Source: Ferruginibacter sp. (GTDB taxonomy: Bacteria > Bacteroidota > Bacteroidia > Chitinophagales > Chitinophagaceae). From it: DNA of 40,126 nucleotides. The stretch is from the NCBI GenBank assembly GCA_019638635.1, contig JAHBTM010000016.1:1-40126 (forward strand), in the 5' to 3' direction. The notes below the pieces were generated by a model that did not search any database, had not been told where the DNA came from, and saw nothing but the letters and a program-made list of their open reading frames with translations. Shown one piece after another: positions 9,864-17,855 of the stretch; position 1 is the first letter of the stretch; every line of letters begins with the position of its first letter. The translations under genes were made by a program, and so were the position numbers.

Positions 9864-11132
9864 TTACCACGTTCCTGCATGGGCTGCATCCTCTACAAAT
9901 ACGCCATTCAGCATCACCCGGTCAATGAGCTGACTGCCAAAGCTATACGGCATAAAAGTATAAGAAGGGATAGGTTTGGTGATAATCAGGTTGGCTTTTT
10001 TACCCTCCGTGATGCTGCCTACCTGTGAAGCGGCTTCCAGTGCAAAGGCGCCGTTGATGGTTGAAGCGTTAATTACTTCTTCAGGCAACATCTTCATTTG
10101 AATACAACTGATACTATTTACAAAATTCATATTCCCACTCGGAGATGACCCCGGATTATAATCTGATGCCAGGGCCACGGCTGCACCCGCATCAATAATA
10201 GATCGGGCAGGTTGCATCGGCATCCTCAAAAAGAATGCAGCGGTAGGCAAGAGTGTAGCAATTCCTTTCCATTTACCCAACAGGGCAATATCGTTTTCTG
10301 TCATGGTTTCGAGATGATCCACCGATACCGCCTCATTGGCAATGGCTGTTTCAATTCCACCAATGCTGGTTAGTTGATTCACATGTAAACGTGGTTTTAA
10401 TCCAACGGCTATACCCGCCTTACAAATTCGATCGGTTTGCTCCGGTGTAAAAAATCCGGTTTCACAGAAGACATCAATATAATCAGCAAGCTTTTCACCG
10501 GCAACGGCCGGGAGCATCTGGTTCAGCAGGATGTCTATATACGCTTCGGGGTTTTCCTTGTATTCTGCAGGTAAGGTATGGGCCCCTAAAAAGGTAGATT
10601 TGATCAGCATACCGGAATCCTGTTTCAAACGCCGGATCACACGCAACATCTTCAACTCACCTTCTAACGTTAACCCGTAACCGCTTTTAATTTCCAATGC
10701 CCCGGTTCCTAATCGTTGTACTTCCTGAAGTCTTTTAAATGATTGTCGGTACAACTCCTCTTCAGAGGTTTCATTTAACTTACGGGCTGAGTTCAATATC
10801 CCTCCGCCCCTTGCAGCAATTTCAGCATAACTCAGTCCTTTGATTTTATCAACAAACTCATTCTCCCTGCTTCCGAAAAATACAATATGCGTGTGGCTGT
10901 CGCACCAACAAGGCAACACAATTTGCCCTTTCAGGTCTACCACCGTTTCAGGTTGAACAGGCACTTTCCAGTCAAGATCCGCCATACTTCCATAAGTCAT
11001 GATGGTATCATCTTCCACCATTAAAAAAGCTTTATCAATGACCGGCAGTTCAGACAATTCCTTCCCGCGTAATAATGTGCTTTCTTCCCGTACGTTCACC
11101 AGTTGGCTAATATTTGTAAATAAAATGGTCAT
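9864..11132 (-). CDS. hutI: Imidazolonepropionase
   Basis: HutI hydrolyses imidazolone-5-propionate to N-formimino-L-glutamate, the third pathway step. The 422-aa protein belongs to the metal-dependent amidohydrolase fold. Metal ligands His80 and His82 lie in CDSHTHIVFFGSRENEF. Family motifs ALEIKSGYGLTLEGE, DVFCETGFFTPEQ, LHVNQLTSIGG and ALASDYNPGSSPSGN (metal Asp) are all present. The start lies 12 bp after the stop of a MurC-like ligase, so hutI is probably the second gene of that transcript rather than part of a classical hut operon. Confidence 0.96.
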   Translation of the reverse strand: MTILFTNISQLVNVREESTLLRGKELSELPVIDKAFLMVEDDTIMTYGSMADLDWKVPVQPETVVDLKGQIVLPCWCDSHTHIVFFGSRENEFVDKIKGLSYAEIAARGGGILNSARKLNETSEEELYRQSFKRLQEVQRLGTGALEIKSGYGLTLEGELKMLRVIRRLKQDSGMLIKSTFLGAHTLPAEYKENPEAYIDILLNQMLPAVAGEKLADYIDVFCETGFFTPEQTDRICKAGIAVGLKPRLHVNQLTSIGGIETAIANEAVSVDHLETMTENDIALLGKWKGIATLLPTAAFFLRMPMQPARSIIDAGAAVALASDYNPGSSPSGNMNFVNSISCIQMKMLPEEVINASTINGAFALEAASQVGSITEGKKANLIITKPIPSYTFMPYSFGSQLIDRVMLNGVFVEDAAHAGTW

Positions 11133-11144
11133 TGTTGAATATTA

Positions 11145-12521
11145 TTAGAGTTTGTCAAATACATCAGTAGCGAATGTTTCCAGCGTAGGGTCCCTAGCAC
11201 CCATCAGCAATAGGATATCACCCGGTTGTAAATGGTTCCGAACTTGATCAACGAATTGATTTCTATCCTCCACAAATGAAGCCTTCTTATTCTTGGCCAC
11301 AATACCCTGGATTAAATCGTCGGCTGAAATATCTTTTACAGCGGTACCACCGGCATAATATATTTCACTCATCCATATTTCGTCATCGTCCCGTAATGCT
11401 GCACTAATCTCTTCTATAAAATCATCTTTCAAAAAACGCGTGGGGCCGTATCCATGCGGCTGAAACCAGGCAATTACTTTTTTTCCCACACCCTGACAGG
11501 CACGGATACTCGAAGCACATTTCACCGGGTTGTGCGCAAAGTCGTCTACTACTGTAATTCCATTTTTCACACCAATAAGTTGGTGGCGCCTGTAAATACC
11601 TTCATAAGCCTTAATTCCGGGAACCGTTTCCTCTAAAGTTAACCCTGTGGCCAGGGCACAAGCCACGGCCGCTACCGCATTCTCCATGTTGTGCCTTCCG
11701 GGGGCATCCAGCCTGAATGGAACATCCTGAATATTGAATGAAATCGTCCAACCCGATGGTGTATAATCCGTTGCCCGCAGAGGTGCTGGAGATGTATCTG
11801 TAGAAAAATCAAACCGTGAACCCGACGATAACTTCGCCGCCGCCGCATTGCTTTTGTTCACAATAAACTCCTGTTTTGTATTCGCCTTAAATATGGAAAA
11901 CAAATCCATTAATTCATGCATCTCCTGATGGTCTTTATCTACATTCAATAAAAGCCCTATTTCCGGCTGGTATTGTACGATGGAGCCATCGCTTTCATCG
12001 GCTTCAATAATTAACCAGCTATCCGGATGTCCTGCTTCAGCATTCCCGATTTTACCCTGACGGATAAACGCAACCAGTCCGGCCCCGCTAATAATTCCGG
12101 GCGCTCTCCCTGCTGCGGATAAAATACTGTACAACATTCCGCTCGTAGTGCTTTTACCCGAAGTACCTCCGATGGCAATGGTTTTTCTGGTTTTTGTAAT
12201 CATTGAAAGTATCTCACTCCTGCGCAATATGGGTATGCCTCGTTTCATGGCTATTTGCACTTCTACCACGGTGGGTTCTATAGCCGTTGAAACCACCACG
12301 GCATCTATCTGGCCTTGCATTCCTGAACCATCCTGAGGATAACAACGGACGCCGGCTTCTTCCAGTTGTTGCTGAATGGGGAGATTACTTTCCGGTGTGA
12401 AAAAACGATCGCTTCCACTCACCTGTTTATCTGTAGCGCTGAGGTATTGTGCAATAGCACTCATACCCGACCCTGCCACACCAATGAAATAAATATGTTG
12501 AAGATTGTTAAAAATTACCAT
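11145..12521 (-). CDS. Divergent Mur ligase (MurC/Mpl-like, UDP-N-acetylmuramate--alanine ligase family)
   Basis: This three-domain Mur ligase joins an amino acid or peptide to a UDP-MurNAc-type acceptor with ATP. Seen: an N-terminal UDP-binding domain (YFIGVAGSGMSAIA), a P-loop GTSGKSTT (119-126), EADESDGS (173-180), GRHNMENAVAA (275 on), DDFAHNP (326-332), and a C-terminal MGARDPTL. The fold matches MurC/Mpl, but several signatures are not standard for the cell-wall MurC: GTHGKTTT is usual at the P-loop, DDYGHHP is usual where DDFAHNP stands (Mpl has DDFAHHP), and MurC usually ends in a GAGD motif. It also lies outside any dcw cluster. I infer a paralogue, perhaps for peptidoglycan recycling or another substrate. 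The length of 458 aa is normal. It is co-directional with hutI, 12 bp downstream. Confidence 0.85.
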   Translation of the reverse strand: MVIFNNLQHIYFIGVAGSGMSAIAQYLSATDKQVSGSDRFFTPESNLPIQQQLEEAGVRCYPQDGSGMQGQIDAVVVSTAIEPTVVEVQIAMKRGIPILRRSEILSMITKTRKTIAIGGTSGKSTTSGMLYSILSAAGRAPGIISGAGLVAFIRQGKIGNAEAGHPDSWLIIEADESDGSIVQYQPEIGLLLNVDKDHQEMHELMDLFSIFKANTKQEFIVNKSNAAAAKLSSGSRFDFSTDTSPAPLRATDYTPSGWTISFNIQDVPFRLDAPGRHNMENAVAAVACALATGLTLEETVPGIKAYEGIYRRHQLIGVKNGITVVDDFAHNPVKCASSIRACQGVGKKVIAWFQPHGYGPTRFLKDDFIEEISAALRDDDEIWMSEIYYAGGTAVKDISADDLIQGIVAKNKKASFVEDRNQFVDQVRNHLQPGDILLLMGARDPTLETFATDVFDKL

Positions 12522-12635
12522 CCCATAAAATTACAGGAATATTGGTATGCGTTGTTTAGAAATCCTCTTCATGTACATATTAAGAATCGAAAACCGAAAA
12601 GGAGAAGAATTAAAATTTATTTCGAAAAAAAAAAT

Positions 12636-13118
12636 GATAACACCACTATAGCACCCTACACACCCTCAACCCCGAAGGGGTGATATACTGATAACACCAC
12701 TATAGCACAATACACATCCTCAACCCCGAAGGGGTGACATACTGATAACACCACTATAGCACCCTACACACCCTCAACCCCGAAAGGGTGACATACTGAT
12801 AACACCACTATAGCACCATCCATATCCTCAACCCCGAAGGGGTGATATACTGATAACACCACTATAGCACCATACATATCCTCAACCCCGAAGGGGTGAA
12901 ATACTGATAACACCACTATAGCACCCTACACACCCTCAACCCCGAAGGGGTGACATACTGATAACACCACTATAGCACCATACATATCTTCAACCCCGAA
13001 GGGGTGACATACTGATAACACCACTATAGCACCCTACATATCTTCAACCCCGAAGGGGTGAAATACTGATAACATCACTACAGTACCCTACACATCCTCA
13101 ACCCCGAAGGGGTGACAT
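12636..13118. repeat. Tandem array of nine 54-bp units with a conserved hairpin; non-coding
   Basis: Units start at 12636, 12690, 12744, 12798, 12852, 12906, 12960, 13014 and 13068, exactly 54 bp apart; the last is the most diverged. Each has two near-invariant blocks: GATAACACCACTATAGCACC, and CAACCCCGAAGGGGTGA, which forms a 5-bp stem (ACCCC/GGGGT) over GAA. Between them are variable positions (C/A, CAC/TAT). The third unit carries one change in the hairpin (GAAAGGG). Although 54 is a multiple of three, all six frames of the consensus contain a stop, so this is not a repeat protein. It fills most of the 12522-13154 gap. The rest of that gap (12522-12635, 13119-13154) is A/T-rich with nothing recognised. 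Confidence 0.95.
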
Positions 13119-13154
13119 AAAAAAAATCGAAACCACATTATACTTCCAACCTCT

Positions 13155-13625
13155 TTACAACCTACCCAACTCCCTTACATACTCATACTGTAAATCTTCA
13201 TGTATTTTTTGTATGGTGTTACCAGCATATGTACGCTGACTTTCAAACATGTTTCTGATTTGTGTACTGCGCGATTGATGCAACCCTTTAGCATACATGT
13301 TTTTACAAAAATGCAACCGCAATCGCACTTCGGTTTCTGTTTCACCACTATAACGGATGTGCTTCAACATCAACCGGATGATTTTCCGAAGTTGTTTTTT
13401 AATGATATATCCTGAACCGGTGTTGAGTTCTCCGAACAACACATCCATCTCCTGCATCACCTCCTGTACATACTGTGCCTCATCACTGCTTTCAAACAAT
13501 AAATACGTGAGCAGTTCCTTGTTCTCCACTTTAAAGCGGGCCAGCCGTAGTAGCATTTGCTGAAGTTCTACGGCGCCCAACATGCCCAGTTCATCTTTTA
13601 TGGTTTTAAGAGTGGCCGCTTTCAT
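13155..13625 (-). CDS. Conserved-looking hypothetical protein, all-helical
   Basis: I do not recognise a named family. The 156-aa product is predicted helical and very charged, without signal peptide or membrane segment. It is rich in Lys/Arg (KKQLRKIIRLMLKHIRYS; VRLRLHFCKNMY) and Leu, suggesting a soluble protein that may bind nucleic acid or a protein partner. Codon use looks like that of neighbouring genes and there is no overlapping better ORF, so I take it as real. It is divergent from the YfcC transporter and lies just beyond the tandem repeat. Confidence 0.75.
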   Translation of the reverse strand: MKAATLKTIKDELGMLGAVELQQMLLRLARFKVENKELLTYLLFESSDEAQYVQEVMQEMDVLFGELNTGSGYIIKKQLRKIIRLMLKHIRYSGETETEVRLRLHFCKNMYAKGLHQSRSTQIRNMFESQRTYAGNTIQKIHEDLQYEYVRELGRL

Positions 13626-13668
13626 ACAACTAAATATAGAGTGTTAAAGGTTTTTTATTAGCTTTAAT

Positions 13669-13676
13669 CAAATGTA
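13669..13676 (-). promoter_or_regulatory. Candidate -7 box (TACATTTG) for the hypothetical gene at 13155
   Basis: The minus strand reads TACATTTG, matching TAnnTTTG, 44 nt upstream of the start codon. No -33 element at the normal spacing was seen. Confidence 0.25.
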
Positions 13677-13693
13677 AACCATTCCAACTTCGA

Positions 13694-15190
13694 ATGAAAA
13701 AGAACCTGCCTTCTCCCCTCACTATTTTACTCTTTGTGGTTATACTTGCCGCACTCGCTACGTGGCTAATTCCCGCTGGCAAATACAACACTCTGAGTTA
13801 TGATCAGGATCAAAAGTCTTTCGTTTTGCAGAAAATAAACGAATCGGTTTCATTGCCTTTGAATCAATCTACCCTCGATAGCCTCGGTATAAAAATTCCA
13901 TTAAACAATTTCACATCGGGTCAAATCCGAAAACCTGTTTCCGTTCCGGGAAGTTATGTTCAGATAGAACGGAACAGCCAGTCTTTTCTCGATATTATTC
14001 AAGCCCCGTTGAAAGGCGTAATAGATTCGATAGACGTAGTATTGTTTATCCTTGTAATTGGGGGCTTCATTCATCTCTTTAATGAATCGGGTGCATTGGT
14101 GAGCGGACTCACCGCCTTGTCGATACGAATGAAAGGAAAAGAATTCTGGCTCATCATCATCCTTACATTTTTATTTTCATTTGCAGGGGCCTCTTATGGT
14201 ATGGCTGAAGAAGGACTGGTGTTTTATGCCGTTATGGTGCCGCTGTTTCTGCGTGCCGGATACGATTTGCTGGTACCCGTAGCCGTTATATTTGGTGGAA
14301 CCCAACTCGGCACCCTCTCATCGTTCACCAACCCCTTTTCCACCATCATTGCCTCAAATGCGGCAGGCATCAACTGGACCGACGGTTTGCTGCAACGCCT
14401 GATTCTGTTTACGATTACCACAGTCGTAACCATTATATATATTGTTCGTTATGCTCAAAAAGTAAAAAGAAATCCCGAAGCGTCTATTGTATTCCAAACC
14501 GACGGATGCTTACCACAGCCCGAAGTAACAACATCAACCGAAAACAACACCGGCAGCATAGGTAGAAAAAATACCATATTGTTGTTGGTCTTCCTTGCTA
14601 CTTTCTTAACCATGATTGGCGGAGTCATCTGGCTGCATTGGTGGCTGTTGGAAATGTCCACCCTGTTTCTGGCGGCATCCATCCTGGTTGCATTCATTCA
14701 ACGCATTTCTGAAAAGCAATTCATTCAAACTTTCATACAAGGCGCCGAAAGTATGCTGGCGGTTGCGCTAATTGTAGGAACTGCACGCGGTGTATCTATT
14801 GTGTTGAACGACGGACACATTGCTGATACCATCATCTACAACGCCACACAGGCTACACAAGGTTTACCACCGGTATTGTTCATCATTTCTTTATTGTTGG
14901 TGTTCATCGTATTCACATTATTCATCGCCTCGTCGTCTGGAATGGCGGTACTCACCATGCCCATCATGGGTTCAATGGCCACACTCATGGATATCCCCGG
15001 CCGCGAAATTGTAAACGCGTATTTATATGGCATGGGCATCATGGGTTTCCTCACACCCACCGGCCTCATCCTCCCTTCACTGGCACTCGTAAACGTGAGC
15101 ATCAAAGCCTGGATCAAATTCATCACGCCGTTGTTGCTCCTTTTGCTGGTCATCTGCATCCTGAGTTTAATCATTGGCATCTACCTGTAA
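13694..15190 (+). CDS. YfcC family membrane transporter (C4-dicarboxylate/basic amino acid carrier-like)
   Basis: The 498-aa polytopic membrane protein opens PSPLTILLFVVILAALATWLIPAGKY, the typical first helix of the YfcC/DcuC-like (ion transporter superfamily) carriers. It has about a dozen hydrophobic segments, with family-like glycine/serine re-entrant stretches (FAGASYGMAEEGLVFYA, GTQLGTLSSFTNPFST, IASSSGMAVLTMPIMG, YGMGIMGFLTPTG). The two halves look pseudo-symmetrical. Members are annotated as dicarboxylate or arginine/ornithine-type carriers, but the substrate cannot be read from sequence. It is a single gene with no operon partners. Confidence 0.9.
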   Translation: MKKNLPSPLTILLFVVILAALATWLIPAGKYNTLSYDQDQKSFVLQKINESVSLPLNQSTLDSLGIKIPLNNFTSGQIRKPVSVPGSYVQIERNSQSFLDIIQAPLKGVIDSIDVVLFILVIGGFIHLFNESGALVSGLTALSIRMKGKEFWLIIILTFLFSFAGASYGMAEEGLVFYAVMVPLFLRAGYDLLVPVAVIFGGTQLGTLSSFTNPFSTIIASNAAGINWTDGLLQRLILFTITTVVTIIYIVRYAQKVKRNPEASIVFQTDGCLPQPEVTTSTENNTGSIGRKNTILLLVFLATFLTMIGGVIWLHWWLLEMSTLFLAASILVAFIQRISEKQFIQTFIQGAESMLAVALIVGTARGVSIVLNDGHIADTIIYNATQATQGLPPVLFIISLLLVFIVFTLFIASSSGMAVLTMPIMGSMATLMDIPGREIVNAYLYGMGIMGFLTPTGLILPSLALVNVSIKAWIKFITPLLLLLLVICILSLIIGIYL

Positions 15191-15984
15191 TTTTTTCAGG
15201 GGCTGTCAGCTTTTATTTCTCTATCATCTTTTGTTCCGGCTATTCGTTCGGAGGACCTCACTGCTATCCGGCAGCCCTTGGGCATGTAGGCATAGGTCAG
15301 CAAACAAAAGCAACTACTCAATCCTGCAGGCTGAACTTCCGGCGCCTGAACAAGATTCATTATAAACCTGTAACCGTGGCCGGTTTGTGAATTCGCAAAT
15401 TAAAAGGAATATCTGTTAAATAAGATTACATTACATCAGTTAAAGCCCTTCTGCATGCTACACTAAGTTGTTCCTGATACAAATAAAAAAACATGAAAAT
15501 GTACATCAATAATTGGATACACATTGTCTTTCAAAATATCCTAAAAAAGCGTATGACGTTGATTGGGTACTTAACGGGTACGGTACCCGATTATCCGGTT
15601 TCAAAATTCGGTTTTAAAAATTTTTTTCCGTATTTTCAATTTAGGGGGAAGGATACTTGTATCCCCCGGGGGAAATAGAAAAATATATACCCAATTTCTA
15701 CCCCTTTTGGAGCATGTTGCTATCCGTTCATTTGAACCATCTGCTCAAGACATTCCAAAAAAAAGTTCGGTATTGAACCATAGCCGACGGGCTGCCGGAT
15801 TGAAGTGAAAATGGCCTGAGCCATTGAAACGTAAAGCCGGAACAAATGCCGATGCCCGCACCATGATCACGGCCCCAACTGTTTTAATGAACAGGACAGC
15901 GCTGCCGTTTTAACAACATCGTGGTAGATTGAGTGGCAGCGAATAAACGGATATAATTACCTTTGCCCACTAAATATATTCAAT
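15191..15984. other. 794-bp gap without a convincing gene; palindromes and possible decayed coding sequence
   Basis: Two G/C palindromes occur: CGGGTAC-G-GTACCCG (15575-15589) and CCCCCGGGGG (15663-15672), the second next to GGATAC/GTATCC, which can form a hairpin. An open frame without a start codon runs on the plus strand 15193-15390. A short minus-strand frame (ATG 15864 to stop 15745, 39 aa) reads protein-like (FVPALRFNGSGHFHFNP). Neither has a recognisable domain or start context. The last 30 bp hold the promoter of the next gene. Confidence 0.5.
15958..15965 (+). promoter_or_regulatory. Candidate -7 box (TACCTTTG) for the small gene at 15985
   Basis: TACCTTTG matches TAnnTTTG exactly and would place transcription start about 13 nt before ATG 15985. 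The nearest TTG (15929-15931) is 26 nt upstream, longer than usual. Confidence 0.4.
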
Positions 15985-16245
15985 ATGTCAGCGTGCGAAT
16001 TCAATGTTCCTTTTACAGGTGACGCCTCGGTAGTGTACAATAAAGCCAAATCCGTGATTGAAAGTCAGGGTGGTGCTTTTGAAGGCAATACAGAAAGCGG
16101 CACATTTGATGTAACCGTTTTTGGCAACCGTATTGCCGGAAATTATTCTGTGGTTGGGCAGCAACTACAACTGGTGATTCATACCAAACCTTTCATGATT
16201 CCCTGCAGCATGATTGAAAGTGTTTTAGTGAAACAACTTTCCTGA
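15985..16245 (+). CDS. Small conserved-looking hypothetical protein (86 aa)
   Basis: I do not recognise a specific family. The product is small, soluble and lacks a signal peptide. It shows an alternating strand pattern (GTFDVTVFGNRIAGNYSVVGQQLQLVIHTKPF) after an N-terminal helix (SVVYNKAKSVIESQGG), which suggests a compact alpha/beta ligand-binding or START-like mini-domain. The pattern of glycines and hydrophobics and the good -7 box support a real gene. There is no operon partner: the next gene starts about 200 bp downstream. Confidence 0.75.
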   Translation: MSACEFNVPFTGDASVVYNKAKSVIESQGGAFEGNTESGTFDVTVFGNRIAGNYSVVGQQLQLVIHTKPFMIPCSMIESVLVKQLS

Positions 16246-16443
16246 CGGCAGCTTATACACATTTGATAATTTAATATTCAAATTAATTTAGGTGCGTAAC
16301 CTGTTTTAGGTGATGTATTGATTAAAATTTGAAGGGCATATGAACCGTTGCGTTCCATTATTATCCACTTACATACGGTAAAATCGTCTTTGGTACGGGG
16401 TTTGCAAGTAGAGTGTGTTTAATTCAATGCACGTATTCTACAC

Positions 16444-17811
16444 ATGAAAAACCCGATTCGCACTATGGTGCTCATGATGTGTATCTTCATGGCATCTGCT
16501 AACGCTCAGGCACAAACGCACACACCGCGTTATATTTCTATGGCACCCTCCACATTAGGATATTATGAATACCTTCCGGAGCAATACAACAACGGTTCCG
16601 GAACGTATCCGTTGATTATTTTCTTTTGTGGTATTGGGGAACTGGGTGATGGTAGCCCGGCTCAACTACCGAGGGTGCTGGCCAACGGCACTCCTAAACA
16701 AATTCAGCAAGGTATATTTCCGCGTTCCTTTACAGTACAAAACCAAACCTACCGGTTTATTGTGTTAACACCACAGTTTACAGGGTATCCTTCTGTGCAG
16801 GATATTGACGCCATTATTGAATACGCTAAACAATCGTACCGCGTAGATGTGAATCGCGTGTACCTTACCGGACTGAGTTGGGGTGGTGGCATGGTGTGGA
16901 GTTACCTGAGCGGTGGCGTGGCATACGCCGGTAAAATTGCAGCCGCCCTGCCGGTGTGTGGATCAGCCGACATTGCCTCATGGGGAGGCGGTAACACCGT
17001 AGCCCTGGCCGATGTGCCTGTATGGGCAACCCACAACAGCGGAGATAATGTAGTACCGTTAAGCACCACTGTAAATAATGTAAGTAGTATCAATAACGCC
17101 CCTGAACCGCCAGACGTTGCAGCCAAACAAACGATTTTTAATGCCAACGGACATGATGCCTGGTCGCGCACCTACGATATCCAGTATCGTGAAAACGGAT
17201 TGAATGCTTACGAATGGATGTTGCAATACCGCCGAAATCTCGCCGGTCCGGTACCGGTGGGTGGCTTAACCTTTGACGCATTTTTTACATCTCCTTACAT
17301 GCAGCTACAGTGGAGCACCGCTTCAGAAATCAATAACGCCGGCTTTGTGGTTGAACGAAGTTTGAATGGTGTACAGTTCGACTCCATTGCGTATATGCCC
17401 TCACGAAGTGTGTCGGGTGGTGGTGCAAGCTATGCATTCAGAGACTACTTTACTCCACCATCATCGGGCGTGTATTACAGACTCAAACAAAAAGACCTCA
17501 ATGGGGTTAATATTTCGTACAGCCCTATCCGTTATATTCCTCCGGTACAGGATGGTTCCCGAATCGAAATTTTCCCGAACCCGGTTACCCACGATGCCCT
17601 GAACCTGAGGCTGCCCGAAGCAGCAACCGGTAGCATCAGGCTGCAACTGATAGCGGGTAGCGGACAATTGCTGATGAACAAAACCATAGAAAATACACAA
17701 GGCAGTCGATTGTTCTCCGTACCACTCCCTACGGAAGTACAAAGAGGAATCTACACACTGCGTATATTTTTCAACGGTAGTTCAGAAGTACACAGCATCC
17801 GTGTGTTATAA
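16444..17811 (+). CDS. Secreted esterase/PHB-depolymerase-like hydrolase with T9SS C-terminal sorting domain
   Basis: A signal peptide (MKNPIRTMVLMMCIFMASANAQAQ) leads into an alpha/beta hydrolase similar to PHB depolymerase/feruloyl esterase proteins: GLSWGGG with Ser145 as nucleophile, NSGDNVVP for the Asp and GHDAW for the His. Next comes a beta-rich linker (LQWSTASEINNAGFVVERSLNG, a common module in T9SS cargo). The final about 80 residues, from IEIFPNPV to YTLRIFFNGSSEVHSIRVL, are a type A T9SS sorting domain. So it is exported across the inner membrane by Sec, and across the outer membrane and probably onto the cell surface by the Por system. The substrate is not determinable; an ester in a polymer is likely. 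Confidence 0.92.
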   Translation: MKNPIRTMVLMMCIFMASANAQAQTHTPRYISMAPSTLGYYEYLPEQYNNGSGTYPLIIFFCGIGELGDGSPAQLPRVLANGTPKQIQQGIFPRSFTVQNQTYRFIVLTPQFTGYPSVQDIDAIIEYAKQSYRVDVNRVYLTGLSWGGGMVWSYLSGGVAYAGKIAAALPVCGSADIASWGGGNTVALADVPVWATHNSGDNVVPLSTTVNNVSSINNAPEPPDVAAKQTIFNANGHDAWSRTYDIQYRENGLNAYEWMLQYRRNLAGPVPVGGLTFDAFFTSPYMQLQWSTASEINNAGFVVERSLNGVQFDSIAYMPSRSVSGGGASYAFRDYFTPPSSGVYYRLKQKDLNGVNISYSPIRYIPPVQDGSRIEIFPNPVTHDALNLRLPEAATGSIRLQLIAGSGQLLMNKTIENTQGSRLFSVPLPTEVQRGIYTLRIFFNGSSEVHSIRVL

Positions 17812-17818
17812 TAAAACC

Positions 17819-17855
17819 GTATGTAGACTGTTTACTGGACAGTTCACGTACCTTT
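17819..17855 (+). terminator. Stem-loop terminator of the T9SS hydrolase gene
   Basis: GTATGTAGACTGT (17819-17831) pairs with ACAGTTCACGTAC (17839-17851), with 12 of 13 pairs including two G-U, a 7-nt loop, and then CTTTT. It overlaps the 3' end of the convergent FUSC gene. Confidence 0.45.

Noticed and set aside
12366-12683. Plus-strand 105-aa open frame running into the repeat
   Set aside because: It lies antisense to the Mur ligase start, has low-complexity Lys/Arg-rich translation and ends at the first repeat's stop codon.
12673-12683. UUCG tetraloop on the minus strand of the repeat hairpin
   Set aside because: Pairing is better as a 5-bp stem with a 3-nt loop (GAA/UUC); a UUCG loop would leave only three pairs.
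12636-13118. CRISPR array
   Set aside because: The whole 54-bp unit repeats, including the part that would be a spacer; linkers differ at only a few fixed positions, and no cas gene is near.
15493-15678. 61-aa plus-strand ORF in the 15191-15984 gap
   Set aside because: It runs through palindromes, has biased Phe/Lys content, no domain and no promoter-like box.
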